64,000 nucleotides of DNA from assembly GCF_003100395.1 (NCBI RefSeq), contig NZ_CP029210.1, positions 2,790,001 through 2,854,000 of the forward strand, written 5' to 3'. Source of the DNA: Aquabacterium olei. Lineage in GTDB: Bacteria > Pseudomonadota > Gammaproteobacteria > Burkholderiales > Burkholderiaceae_C. A program made the translations under genes and the position numbers. The notes beneath the pieces are model-generated. The model was not told the origin of the DNA. It saw only the letters and a program-made list of their open reading frames with translations, and searched no databases. Below, piece after piece: positions 24,458-33,900 of this stretch. Each line of letters opens with the position of its first letter. The first letter of the stretch is position 1.

Positions 24458-26146
24458 TCAGTTGCGCGCGTTCACCACGCCGAACTGCGCCGCCGATTTC
24501 TCGTAGATCACCCGGCCCGTGGCGTTGTCCTTGATGGTCAGCGCCAGAATGAGCGATTCGCTGGTGTTCTGCGCCTTCAGGCTGAAGTTGGGGCGCAGCG
24601 GAATGACCAGCCCCTCGCCGGTCTCGTTGCCAGCCTGGCCCAGTTCCCACGCCTGCAGCATCTGGTATGTGGTGCCATTGCGCACTTCGAGCTGGGTCTT
24701 GGTGTACTTGCCGGTGAAGCACGCCGCGATGTTGATGTGGCGGCCGCCCATGCCACAGCTCAGCGTGGCGGTGTACGGGAACTCCCGCGCGTATTCAGCC
24801 TGGCGGCGGCGTTGCTCGGCCGCGCGTTGCTCGGTGGCGGCCCGCTCGGCGCGCTCGCGCTCCTGCTTGACCATCAGGGCGGTGCGCCCCTTGCCCGCGG
24901 CCTTCTTGTCATCGAGGTAGGCCAGCACCTCGCGCACCTCATTGGACTCGGCGTAGCGCGTGGCTTTCATCTCGGCCAGGGCCGCATCGAACGCCGCTTT
25001 GGTCGTGATGCCACGTTCACCCAGTGCCTTGACCTGCTGCGCATTGCCCTTGATTGCATCGGCGAACTCGCTCGATGCCCAGTCAGGGTAGCCCGCGCGA
25101 CGCGCCCACACCTCACGCATGTCCTGAGCCGGCACGACCTCGTTGAGTTCGTACTTGCGGCTGCCCTGGTCGCGCTCGATCGCCCCCATCAGCACCTTGA
25201 TGTTCTTGGGGAAATCGACAAAGACGTGGCACTGCCCGGGGTTCTTCTGCTGCTCCTGGTAGAACACGTCCATGCTGGCAAAGGCCTTGGCGAAGCCGTT
25301 GCGGCCCTCCTGCTTGGCCTTGCGGTCCTCGATGCGCGCGCGCATGTTGGCGGACAGGAAGTCGGCACCGCGGTGGGCATAGCCGATCACGGCCGCCCCC
25401 TGATCACCGTTGTACTCGAGCGTGCAGTAGCGCAGCTTGTCGTCGCTGGGATAGCCCAGCGTCAAGGATGCGAGGTGGTCGCGGCTGTCCGCGGCGGCCT
25501 TCTCTTCGAACAGGTGAAAACGCTGCCGCGCGGCCAAGGCGGCCTGCTGACGACGGGCCTTGGCTTCATCGGCGGCCTGGGCGAGTTGCTCGTAGCGCAC
25601 CTCCTGGAGCGGCGTGTAGCGGGCAAATTCGGGCACGGAGGACTTCAGCAGCGCCAGGGCCTTGCGCTGCACGGCAATCACCTCGGGGGACGAGACCAGT
25701 GCAACCTGATCGCCCTGGCTCTGCAGGCAGTCGGACGTACGGGCCGCACCCACCTTGCCACCCGCCAGGCCCGCCAGCACGTTGTTGATCTGCGCCTGCC
25801 CAAGCACCTGCAGCGCGTTGTCGCCGGCTGCGGCGTTCAGCCCCTTGTAGTCCTCGGCGTAGACCACCATGCAGTACTGGTAACCGCGGCGCGCCAGGCC
25901 ATCCGGATTGACAAGTCGCTGGCTGCCGTCGAGCGACTTCACGGTGCGAAGCACCTCGGCCTCCCGGAGGATGAACACCACCAGATCCAGGGCGGGGTTG
26001 GCGGCAGCCTGGGGCGCGCCGCGCGGTGCCGAAGCAGCCGGGGAGTCTGCCGGTGTGGCGGCGGCCGGTTGAGCGTGAACGAGGCCGGTCGAGGCCAGCA
26101 AGGCCGACAGGGTGGTCAGCAGAAGGGCGCGGTGGGAAGCAGACAT
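24458..26146 (-). CDS. Unknown secreted protein
   Basis: A 562-residue protein I do not recognise. Residues 1-25 are a clear signal peptide (ALLLTTLSALLASTGLVHA), so it is periplasmic or exported. An Ala/Pro-rich linker follows, then a long mixed region with DLVVFILREAEVLRTVKSLDG near residue 52 and several short alpha-helical stretches. Residues about 405-445 are strongly charged and helical (RERAERAATEQRAAEQRRRQ), likely a coiled coil. The last 110 residues look like a small beta domain with two Cys (LSCGMGG, IAACFTGKY) that could form a disulphide. It ends 5 bases past the tRNA and is alone in its unit. Confidence 0.75.
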   Translation of the reverse strand: MSASHRALLLTTLSALLASTGLVHAQPAAATPADSPAASAPRGAPQAAANPALDLVVFILREAEVLRTVKSLDGSQRLVNPDGLARRGYQYCMVVYAEDYKGLNAAAGDNALQVLGQAQINNVLAGLAGGKVGAARTSDCLQSQGDQVALVSSPEVIAVQRKALALLKSSVPEFARYTPLQEVRYEQLAQAADEAKARRQQAALAARQRFHLFEEKAAADSRDHLASLTLGYPSDDKLRYCTLEYNGDQGAAVIGYAHRGADFLSANMRARIEDRKAKQEGRNGFAKAFASMDVFYQEQQKNPGQCHVFVDFPKNIKVLMGAIERDQGSRKYELNEVVPAQDMREVWARRAGYPDWASSEFADAIKGNAQQVKALGERGITTKAAFDAALAEMKATRYAESNEVREVLAYLDDKKAAGKGRTALMVKQERERAERAATEQRAAEQRRRQAEYAREFPYTATLSCGMGGRHINIAACFTGKYTKTQLEVRNGTTYQMLQAWELGQAGNETGEGLVIPLRPNFSLKAQNTSESLILALTIKDNATGRVIYEKSAAQFGVVNARN

Positions 26147-26358
26147 GGTTCGAATCCCTCTTTCTGTCTAGGTCAAAACTGAAAGAGACTGTAACGAACC
26201 GCCCTCGAAAACGCAGCCGGGAGGCGAAACCCGGGCGGGTATCCCGTGTCGTTGTTCACGCAGCTTTCACCGCGCGACGTGTCCGGAAAACAGGTCCTCT
26301 CGCGTACCTGTGGACACGGCACCCGGGAGAGCGCACACGCGGTGACCGCTCAACGGCA

Positions 26359-26380
26359 ATCGGCCCCTTTCGGGGCCGAT
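26359..26380 (-). terminator. Hairpin terminator downstream of the stress-type gene
   Basis: A perfect 9-base-pair stem, ATCGGCCCC at 26359-26367 and GGGGCCGAT at 26372-26380, with a four-base loop that reads GAAA on the minus strand. It lies 40 bases beyond the stop of the minus-strand gene at 26420. The T run after it is weak (TTGCCGTTG), so efficiency is uncertain. Confidence 0.6.
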
Positions 26381-26419
26381 CCTTCCTGCGCCGGACATCC
26401 GCCGGTGATGCCGAATCGC

Positions 26420-27442
26420 TCAGCGCGTCATGCCCTCCCAGCCATGCCGGATGGCGGCCTTGAAGCGCTCCCAAGTGCTGCCCGGATGGCGGGTCTCCCA
26501 CTCGCCTCGCGCGTCGGTTTCGAAGTCGTCCCACGCCCGCCCCTGGTAACGCGCGTCGTTGCGCAACGTGTACCCGTATTGATAAGCGGGGGCGAACTCT
26601 TCGTAGCGCGAGCCGCCCGTTGCGTACGTGGTGTCGAAGTGGCTGCGGAAGGCGGTGTCATCGCCCATGTCGTCGTCAGACAGGCGCTCGACTTCCACTT
26701 CGGTGTTGCGCAGCGTGTCGGTGACGTGCTCGGTACGCTGGTCCACGCGCTTGCCCACCGAGACCTCCTCGACCACGCGCGCGGTCTTCTGCACAACGGC
26801 GCGTTCCTCGGTTTCGCGCACTTCGATCGTGCGGTCGCCCAGGTCACCCAGGTCGGCGGCAGACGCCGGGCGATCCACCGGGCGGCGTTGCACCTCGGCG
26901 GTCTCGGAGCGAAGCTCGACCGACTCCTGCACCGGGCGCTCCACCGTGTGCGCATAGACACGCACGCCGCCACGGGACACCACCCGCTTGCCAACCTCCA
27001 GTTCTTCTCGCACCACGGGGATCACGTCTTCGTCGAGGTCGGCACGCAGGGCCGGGGTCTCGGCCTCCGACCAGCCGCTGGCCCGCCAGGAGTCCACCTG
27101 CTCCTCGATGTCCACCGCACCGGCCCGGTGAAGCGCGTCCTCCACCAGCGGGACTTCGCTGTCTTCGTCGATGTCGACCTTCACGACCGCCCCACCACGC
27201 CGCACGGCTTCGGCGTACTGCACGACGTCGCGATCGTCGTCGTCTCGGAACAGATCGGAGAAGAAGTCCTTCACGTGGCCGAACACGCCATCGCCACGTG
27301 GGCTCGCGTCGGCGTCGGTGCGATCGAAATCCTGGCTCGTGACGTGCACGTGATCGGCGGGGACGCCGGTGGATTGCAGGATCTGCGCGGCCTGCTGGGC
27401 GGCGGCGTACTTGTCAAAAACGCCCACAATGGTCTGTCTCAT
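26420..27442 (-). CDS. DUF2382 (YsnF/AvaK-type) stress-associated protein
   Basis: A 340-residue acidic protein. Residues 1-60 form a GsiB/general-stress-17M-like N-terminal unit (TIVGVFDKYAAAQQAAQIL, binding-type repeat), residues about 60-115 are acidic, and residues about 137-255 hold the DUF2382 domain (VIPVVREELEVGKRVVSRGG, VYAHTVERPVQESVELRSE, VVEEVSVGKRV). The C-terminal 80 residues resemble the end of soil-bacterial stress proteins (YGYTLRNDARYQGRAWDD, HPGSTWERFK). Such proteins are induced by stress or desiccation in other bacteria; the biochemical role is unknown. The start has an AAGGAACC ribosome site. Confidence 0.82.
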   Translation of the reverse strand: MRQTIVGVFDKYAAAQQAAQILQSTGVPADHVHVTSQDFDRTDADASPRGDGVFGHVKDFFSDLFRDDDDRDVVQYAEAVRRGGAVVKVDIDEDSEVPLVEDALHRAGAVDIEEQVDSWRASGWSEAETPALRADLDEDVIPVVREELEVGKRVVSRGGVRVYAHTVERPVQESVELRSETAEVQRRPVDRPASAADLGDLGDRTIEVRETEERAVVQKTARVVEEVSVGKRVDQRTEHVTDTLRNTEVEVERLSDDDMGDDTAFRSHFDTTYATGGSRYEEFAPAYQYGYTLRNDARYQGRAWDDFETDARGEWETRHPGSTWERFKAAIRHGWEGMTR

Positions 27443-27486
27443 GATGGTTCCTTTCGAGGGAGTGAGGAGCGAGGGCAAGAAGGCCG

Positions 27487-27930
27487 TCACTCGGTTGCGT
27501 CGGTATCGGTCGGGACTTCCTGCCATGTGCCATCGGCCTGCAATCGCTCGATCACCCCGCGCTCCTTGCGAAGTGGCACGGCAACGTGGCGGCTGGCGCG
27601 GTGTGCGCGGGGCGTCAAGCGGATCTCTTCCTTGAGGATCAGGCGGCGTTCGACCACCTCCACCTCTTCGTAAACGGGCACCACGAGGACCTCACCCTCA
27701 TGCCACGGCGCACGCGCCTCGGCGACCGGAAGCCCACGCGGCACGCGGTGTGTGTCGTAGTCGCGCGCCAGGTGCTCCAGCGCCAAGGCCTCGTCGACCA
27801 CGTCGCTCTCTACACGCACGCGCAAGGCGCCCGTCTGTCGATGGACGGTGACGATCTCCGCTTGCTCTTCGATCACCGGGATGACGGAAGGATCAGCCGG
27901 TACGCCGGTCAGGGAAGAAGTCGAGGGCAT
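27487..27930 (-). CDS. Small DUF2382 domain protein
   Basis: A 147-residue protein made almost only of a DUF2382 domain (VIPVIEEQAEIVTVHRQTG, then VPVYEEVEVVERRLILKEEI and TPRAHRASRHVAVPLRKE). It lies 44 bases upstream of the larger DUF2382 gene on the same strand and is likely co-transcribed. It lacks the N-terminal unit of its neighbour. The pair looks like an internal family expansion. Function unknown. Confidence 0.8.
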   Translation of the reverse strand: MPSTSSLTGVPADPSVIPVIEEQAEIVTVHRQTGALRVRVESDVVDEALALEHLARDYDTHRVPRGLPVAEARAPWHEGEVLVVPVYEEVEVVERRLILKEEIRLTPRAHRASRHVAVPLRKERGVIERLQADGTWQEVPTDTDATE

Positions 27931-28095
27931 GGCTTGAACCGTTCTTTGCACAAGAGAAGTTCTGCAACCGGTATGCCCGGGCAAGCCGGCCCGTGGACCC
28001 TCGCCGCCACCCCATGCGCCCCGTCAGGCGGCCGGCTGGGGCCGGTACTTTCTGCCTGCGCGAACCGACGTCCGGCAAGGCTTGCATCGGTGGCG

Positions 28096-28656
28096 TCATC
28101 GCAGGGGGCGGCTCAGGTACCGCGAGCCCGCGAGGCCAAACCGCCAGGGCACTGTCACCGCTTTCGAGATGCCGATCCGGGTGCCGATGCCGATGGGATG
28201 GGGCTGCTCCGCCACGCGGAGCTCGAACGGCGGAGCATCCAGCCGCAGGCCATTCAGGCCGCCATCCACCGCGAGGGCCTGGCACAGGCGCCCGGGGCCC
28301 GCGCAGAGCAGATGGGCGTCCTGCAGCCCACGGCGTTCGCGCATGGTTTCCAGCCCCCGCTGCGGCACGATCGCCCGGATGAGCACGGCCGCACCGTGGC
28401 CGGCCGGACCGCACACGAAGTTCAGACACCAGTGGAGGCCATAGGTGCGATAAACGTACGCCCGACCGGGCTCGCCGAACATGGCCGCGTTACGCGAGGT
28501 GGGGCCGTTGAAGCTGTGGGAAGCGGGATCGTCCGCGTCGTAGGCCTCGGTTTCCGCAATCAGGCCGCCCACGCCGTCGATCCACAGGGTGGTGCCGATG
28601 AGGGCGCGCGCCACGTCGGGCGCGGCCGCCGAGAAGTCGATGCCAGCCAGGTGCAT
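28096..28656 (-). CDS. 3-methyladenine DNA glycosylase (AAG/MPG family)
   Basis: A 186-residue enzyme of the mammalian-type alkyladenine glycosylase family, which removes alkylated or deaminated purines. The catalytic Glu lies in AETEAYDADDPASHSFNG, the MFGEPGRAYVYRTYGLHWC segment forms the base pocket, and GPGRLCQALAVDGGLNG and the C-terminal RFGLAGSRYLSR complete the family pattern. The ATG at 28656 gives the family start (LAGIDFSAAAPDVARALIG). It is transcribed away from the ribbon-helix-helix gene. Confidence 0.9.
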   Translation of the reverse strand: MHLAGIDFSAAAPDVARALIGTTLWIDGVGGLIAETEAYDADDPASHSFNGPTSRNAAMFGEPGRAYVYRTYGLHWCLNFVCGPAGHGAAVLIRAIVPQRGLETMRERRGLQDAHLLCAGPGRLCQALAVDGGLNGLRLDAPPFELRVAEQPHPIGIGTRIGISKAVTVPWRFGLAGSRYLSRPLR

Positions 28657-28790
28657 GAGCCAAGCGCGTTTGAGGATGAGGGGCTGGGTACAAGGTAGCG
28701 TCGGCGGCGCCCCATGGCGATGACCATGACGCACGGGAGGTTGTGGCCCCTCCGTTTCGCCATCCAAGTGGATGGCCACACCATGCATCC

Positions 28791-29210
28791 ATGCCCGCCC
28801 TCACCCCGTCTGCCGCCGCCTCTCGCCCCTCTGACGAAAAGATCACCGTCAACGTGGGCCTGGTGGACCTGGGCCAGATCGACCTGCTCGTTCAGGAAGG
28901 TTTCTATGCCAACCGGACCGACCTGATCCGCACGGCCATCCGCAACCAGCTTGCGGTGCACGCCGAGGTCGTCAAGCAGGTGGTGGCTCGGCGAACCCTG
29001 GTGCTCGGCATTCAGCACTTCAGCGCAGCTCAATTGCAGGCCGTGCAGGCCGCTGGCGAAAAGCTCGAAATCCGCGTGCTGGGCCTGGCCGTGATCGCGC
29101 CCGATGTGACGCCCGAACTCGCCCTGGCGGCGATCGATTCTCTGACCGTTCTGGGGGCGCTGCAGGCCAGTGCCCCCGTCAAGCAGGCGCTCTCCAGCCG
29201 CATGCGCTGA
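28791..29210 (+). CDS. Ribbon-helix-helix (CopG-like) DNA-binding protein
   Basis: A 139-residue protein. Residues 19-54 form a ribbon-helix-helix unit: the strand KITVNVGLVDLGQIDLL, then two helices with NRTDLIRTAIRNQL. The C-terminal half (VLGIQHFSAAQLQAVQAAGE, then LGLAVIAPDVTPEL) is a separate small domain. It lies 35 bases upstream of the esterase gene and on the same strand, so it may control that gene and itself; no operator was identified. Confidence 0.78.
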   Translation: MPALTPSAAASRPSDEKITVNVGLVDLGQIDLLVQEGFYANRTDLIRTAIRNQLAVHAEVVKQVVARRTLVLGIQHFSAAQLQAVQAAGEKLEIRVLGLAVIAPDVTPELALAAIDSLTVLGALQASAPVKQALSSRMR

Positions 29211-29245
29211 AACGCCTCGTCTCCTTCTTTTTGCGAAAGCACCTC

Positions 29246-30448
29246 ATGAACCCCTTGTTTCAACAACTGATGGGCCAGGCGGCCCGTCTCACCAGCCAGG
29301 GCAACCTGCAGCGCGCCACGGCGGCCATCCAGGAAGCCCTCGGCGCCGGGGCCTTTCGCGTCCCGGGCCAGCACCCTGCACAAGGCGCATCGGCCAACGA
29401 CGCCGTGATCGATGTGGACGTGCGCGAAGTCGCGGCGCCTGTCGAGGAGGCTGTGGCCGCTTCACGGAGGCCGGAACGCCACCCCACGGCCGAGCGCGCG
29501 GTGCCTGACGAAGGCCACGTGCTGCGAGGCACCCATTCCGGTTCAACCGGCCAACGCGACTGGCGGCTGTATGTGCCGCCCGGAGACACCTCGGCGCCAC
29601 GGCCGCTGGTGGTGATGCTGCACGGTTGCACGCAGGACCCGGACGACTTCGCCGCCGGCACCGCCATGGATGAGGCCGCACGCGCGCAGGGCGTTTATGT
29701 GCTGTATCCCGCGCAGGCCCAGAACGCGAATCCACAGCGCTGCTGGAACTGGTTCAAGCACAACCACCAGCAACGCGGAAAGGGTGAGCCCGCCTTGCTG
29801 GCGGACATGACCCGCGACGTGATGGCCCGGCACGCCATCGACCCGCGCCGGGTCTATGTGGCGGGACTGTCTGCCGGCGGGGCGATGGCCGCCATTCTGG
29901 GCGAAGCCTACCCCGATCTGTATGCAGCGGTCGGCGTGCATTCCGGCCTGGCGGCAGGGGCGGCCGACGACCTGCCCTCGGCGCTGGCCGCCATGAAGGG
30001 CGATGCGGCGAACGGCCTGCTGTCTCATGGTCTGGCGGACCTGCCGGGCCTGGAGGCACTCGCGCAAGGCCGCGCACCCAAAAAGAAGCGCGCACCGAAG
30101 ACGACCGGTCGGCGCACGCCCACCATCGTCTTCCACGGCGACCGGGACAGGACCGTGCACCCGGTCAACGGGGAACACATCGTGGCCGCCTGCACGCTGC
30201 CCGCTGCCAACGACGAGGCCGCGTGCATCTCGGAGGAATGCGTGCGCAGCCCCAACGGCCGCACGTACACGCGCCGGCTGCACGCGGACGCCGAAGGCCG
30301 CCCGCAGGCCGAGCACTGGGTCGTGCACGGCGCGGGGCACGCGTGGTCCGGCGGCCGTGCGCACGGCTCGTACACCGATGCCGGTGGCCCGGATGCCAGC
30401 GCCGAGATGCTGCGGTTCTTCTCGGCGCACGCCCTGCCGGACCGGTGA
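29246..30448 (+). CDS. PHB-depolymerase-family esterase
   Basis: A 400-residue alpha/beta hydrolase of the PHB depolymerase (catalytic domain type 1) / feruloyl esterase family. The oxyanion loop is in VVMLHGCTQDPDDFA near residue 125, the nucleophile Ser209 is in GLSAGG, WNWFKHNHQ follows the usual NCWNW region, and a late HGAGHAWSGG holds the catalytic His. No signal peptide is seen; the first 60 residues are a helical, Ala-rich N-terminus, so it may act inside the cell or leave by another route. The substrate (polyester, oligomers or an aryl ester) is unknown. A TTG five codons upstream is possible but the ATG is preferred. Confidence 0.85.
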   Translation: MNPLFQQLMGQAARLTSQGNLQRATAAIQEALGAGAFRVPGQHPAQGASANDAVIDVDVREVAAPVEEAVAASRRPERHPTAERAVPDEGHVLRGTHSGSTGQRDWRLYVPPGDTSAPRPLVVMLHGCTQDPDDFAAGTAMDEAARAQGVYVLYPAQAQNANPQRCWNWFKHNHQQRGKGEPALLADMTRDVMARHAIDPRRVYVAGLSAGGAMAAILGEAYPDLYAAVGVHSGLAAGAADDLPSALAAMKGDAANGLLSHGLADLPGLEALAQGRAPKKKRAPKTTGRRTPTIVFHGDRDRTVHPVNGEHIVAACTLPAANDEAACISEECVRSPNGRTYTRRLHADAEGRPQAEHWVVHGAGHAWSGGRAHGSYTDAGGPDASAEMLRFFSAHALPDR

Positions 30449-30452
30449 CGCT

Positions 30453-30944
30453 TCAGTGCCGGTGTGCGCCGTGGCTGCCGTGCCCGGCGTGGTCGTGCGC
30501 GTGCTCGGGCTGCTTGGCCGGCGCGGCATAGGGCGTGAAGCGCGCCTGCGCGGCCGGCAAGCCCTTGGGGCTCACCGACACGATGGCCTTGAGGGCGGGT
30601 CCGGGCTGGTAAGCCCCTTCACCCTTGAGCAGGTTGTCGCCCGCGGGCGCCAGCTTCACCTGGGTCTTCTGGCCCTGGCCCAGCAGCGTCACCGTGCCGG
30701 TGGCGCCCTGGCTGGGAACCGGGTTGCCGCCATGGTCGGTCAGGTAGACGGCCACTGGCAGCGCGGCGCCCTGGGTACCCATCGGCGCCAGCACCAGTTC
30801 GTAGTGCAGTGAACCCGCGGCGCGCAGCTGGCCGCCATGCGGCGCCTTCATGCGGTCCAGCGTGGCATCGTCATGGGCCAGTGCGGCGTGTGCCGCCATC
30901 AGCATCGAGGCGGCCAGCAGGCCCGAACGGATCAGTGAAGTCAT
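30453..30944 (-). CDS. His-rich periplasmic protein of the metal efflux operon
   Basis: A 163-residue protein with a signal peptide (SLIRSGLLAASMLMAAHAALA) and a beta-rich body starting DDATLDRMKAPHGGQLRAAG. The C-terminus is an exposed His-rich tail (HAHDHAGHGSHGAHRH), a likely metal-binding element. The second of two nearby ATG codons is chosen since it is better spaced from AAGGA. It lies 28 bases past the RND pump gene and is the last gene of the operon. It may buffer or deliver metal in the periplasm; this is inferred. Confidence 0.75.
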   Translation of the reverse strand: MTSLIRSGLLAASMLMAAHAALAHDDATLDRMKAPHGGQLRAAGSLHYELVLAPMGTQGAALPVAVYLTDHGGNPVPSQGATGTVTLLGQGQKTQVKLAPAGDNLLKGEGAYQPGPALKAIVSVSPKGLPAAQARFTPYAAPAKQPEHAHDHAGHGSHGAHRH

Positions 30945-30977
30945 GGTCATGGTCCTTTCTCTCTCAGGTTCAGGAAG

Positions 30978-33900
30978 TCAGAAACGTTCGCCCGTGCGGG
31001 CTTCCACCAGACGGCGCGTGGCCGCCTCACCCCAGCGGCGGTACATCACCGGGGTCAACAGGGTGTCGAGCAGCGTCGAGCTGATCAGCCCGCCGAAGAT
31101 CACCACGGCCACGGGGTGAAGCACCTCCTTGCCGGGGGCGTCAGCGGCCAGCAACAGCGGCACGAGCGCAAAGGCCGCCACCAGTGCGGTCATGAGCACC
31201 GGCGTGAGGCGTTCGAGCGAGCCGCGCACCACCATCGCATCCCCGAAACGCTCGCCTTCGTAGGCGCACAGGTTGATGTAATGGCTGATCTTGAGGATGC
31301 CATTGCGCGTGGCGATGCCGGCCAGCGTCACGAAGCCCACGAGCGCGGCCACCGACAGCGGCTGTCCCGCCACGGCCAGCGCGATCACGCTGCCCACCAG
31401 CGCCAGCGGGATGTTGCCCATGATGATGAGTGCCAGCACCGTGGAGCGGTAGCGCCCGTACAGCACGATGAACACCAGCGCCAGCGACACCGTGGCCAGC
31501 AGGGCGATGAGCCGCGATGCCTGTTCCTGCGCCTGGAACTGGCCCTCGAGCGCCGTGAAGTAGCCCGTGGGCAGCGGCGTGTCGGCCAGGGTGCGGCGGA
31601 TGTCGGCCACCACATCCGACAGCGCGCGGCCTTCGGCGTTGGCCGACAGCACGATGCGACGGCGGCCGTTCTCGCGGCCGATCTGGTTGGGGCCATCGCC
31701 CTCCTCCACCGACGCCAGCCGGGACAGCGGCACCGGCCCCCGCGGCGTCGGCACCAGCAACTGGCGCAGGGCCTCGGGCTCGCGTGCCGCATCCGACAGC
31801 CGCACCACGAGGTCGATGCGGCGAGGGCCGTCGATCACCTGCGTGATGCGTTCGCCTTCGATGAGCTGCTGCAGGCTGCGCAGCACCGCACCGGGCGCCA
31901 CGCCGTACTGGGCGGCCGCGTCGTAGTCCAGCCGGATCTTGAGTTGCGGGATCAGCACCTGCTTTTCGATCTGGAGGTCGGCCACACCCGGCACCGCGGC
32001 CAGCCGCACCCGGAGCTGTTCGGCCGTGGCCCGCAAGGTGTCGAGATCGTCGCCGTAGACCTTGAGCGCGACCTGCGCGCGCACACCGGACAGCAGGTGA
32101 TCCAGCCGGTGCGAGATCGGCTGGCCAATGTTCACCGAAGCGGGCAGCACGGCCAGCCGCGCGCGCAGGTCTTCGATGACCGCATCCCGCGGGCGATCGG
32201 ACGGCCGCAGGTCCACGTCCATCTCGGTGTAGTGCACGCCCTCGGCATGCTCGTCGAGCTCGGCCCGGCCGGTGCGGCGGCCCACCTTGTGCACCTCCGG
32301 CACCTGCCGCGCCATCTGCTCGGCCAGCGTCGCAATGCGGGTCGACTCTTCCAGTGACGTGCCGGGGTTGAGCAGCACGTTCACCGTCAGCGTGCCCTCG
32401 TTGAACGGCGGCAGAAAGCTGCGCGGAAACTGCGTGACGGCCAGGGCCGCCAGCGCGACCGCCGCCACGGCCCCGCCCAACAGCACCCGCCCGTGGCGGA
32501 ACGACCAGCCCAGCAGGTGCGTGTCCCAGGCCTTCAGGCGCCGTACCAGCGGGCTGTCACCATGGTCCAGCCGCTTGAGCCGCGGCAGCAGCCAGTAGCA
32601 CAGCACCGGCGTCACCGTGGTGGCCACGAGCATGCTGGCCAGGATGGACACGATGTAGGCCACGCCCAGCGGCGTGAACAGGCGCCCTTCGATGCCCGGC
32701 AGCGCGAACAGCGGGATGAACACCAGCACCACGATCAGGGTGGCGTACACCACGCCCGATCGCACCTCGCGCGAGGCATCGGCCACCACCTCCATGATCG
32801 GCCGGGGCTCGGCCAGCGCGCGGTTCTCCTTCAGCCGCCGCAGCACGTTCTCCACGTCCACCACGGCATCGTCGACCAGCTCGCCGATCGCGATCGCGAG
32901 ACCGCCCAGTGTCATCGTGTTGATCGAGAGATCGAACCAGCGGAACACCACGGCCGTGGTCAGCAGCGACAGCGGGATGGCCGTCAGCGAGATCAGCGTG
33001 GTGCGCATGTTCAGCAGGAAGGCGAACAGCACGATGCCGACCATGATGGCGCCATCACGCAGGGCCTCGACCACGTTGCCGATGGACCGCTCGATGAAAT
33101 CGGCCTGACGGAACAGGAAGGCGGGGGCATCAATGCCCGCAGGTCGGCTGCGGGAGAGCTCTTCCATGGCGCGCTCGACCTCGCGTGTGAGCTTCACGCT
33201 GTCGGCCGTGGGCTGCTTCTGCACCGACATGATGACCGCCGGCCGGCCGTTGTAGCCCCCGTCACCGCGGCGCACGGCGGGCGCCTCCAACACGCGCGCC
33301 ACCTGCTGCAGCAGCACCGGCTGACCATTGCGCACCGACACCACGAGCTTGCGCAGGTGGTTGATGTCGATGGTGCGGCCCAGCTGGCGGATCAACCATT
33401 CGCGGCCCTGCGCTTCCAGGAAGCCGCCGCTGGTGTTGCTGCCGAAGTCCTGCAGCGCGCGCTCGACCTCGTCGCGCTCGACGCCCAGCGCCTGCAACTG
33501 CACGGGGTCAATCTCGACACGGAACTGGCGCACCTGCCCGCCGATGGTGATGACCTGCGCCACACCGGGCAGCGTCAACAGGCGCGGGCGCACCACCGTG
33601 TCGGCGTAATCACGCACCACCATCGGGCTGACCTTGGCCGGATCGGCAGGCAGTGCCAGCAACAGCACCTCGCCCATGATGGACGAGATCGGCCCGAGTT
33701 GGGGCAGCACGCCGGGCGGCAGGTTCTCGCGCACGAGGTTGAGCCGTTCGTTGACCAGCTGGCGGTTGCGCAGGATGTCGGTGCCCCAGTCGAACTCGAC
33801 GTAGACCACCGACAGGCCCACGCCCGAGGTCGACCGCACGCGCGTGACCCCCGGCATGCCGTTCATGCTGGCCTCGATGGGGAAGGTCACCAGCTGCTCG

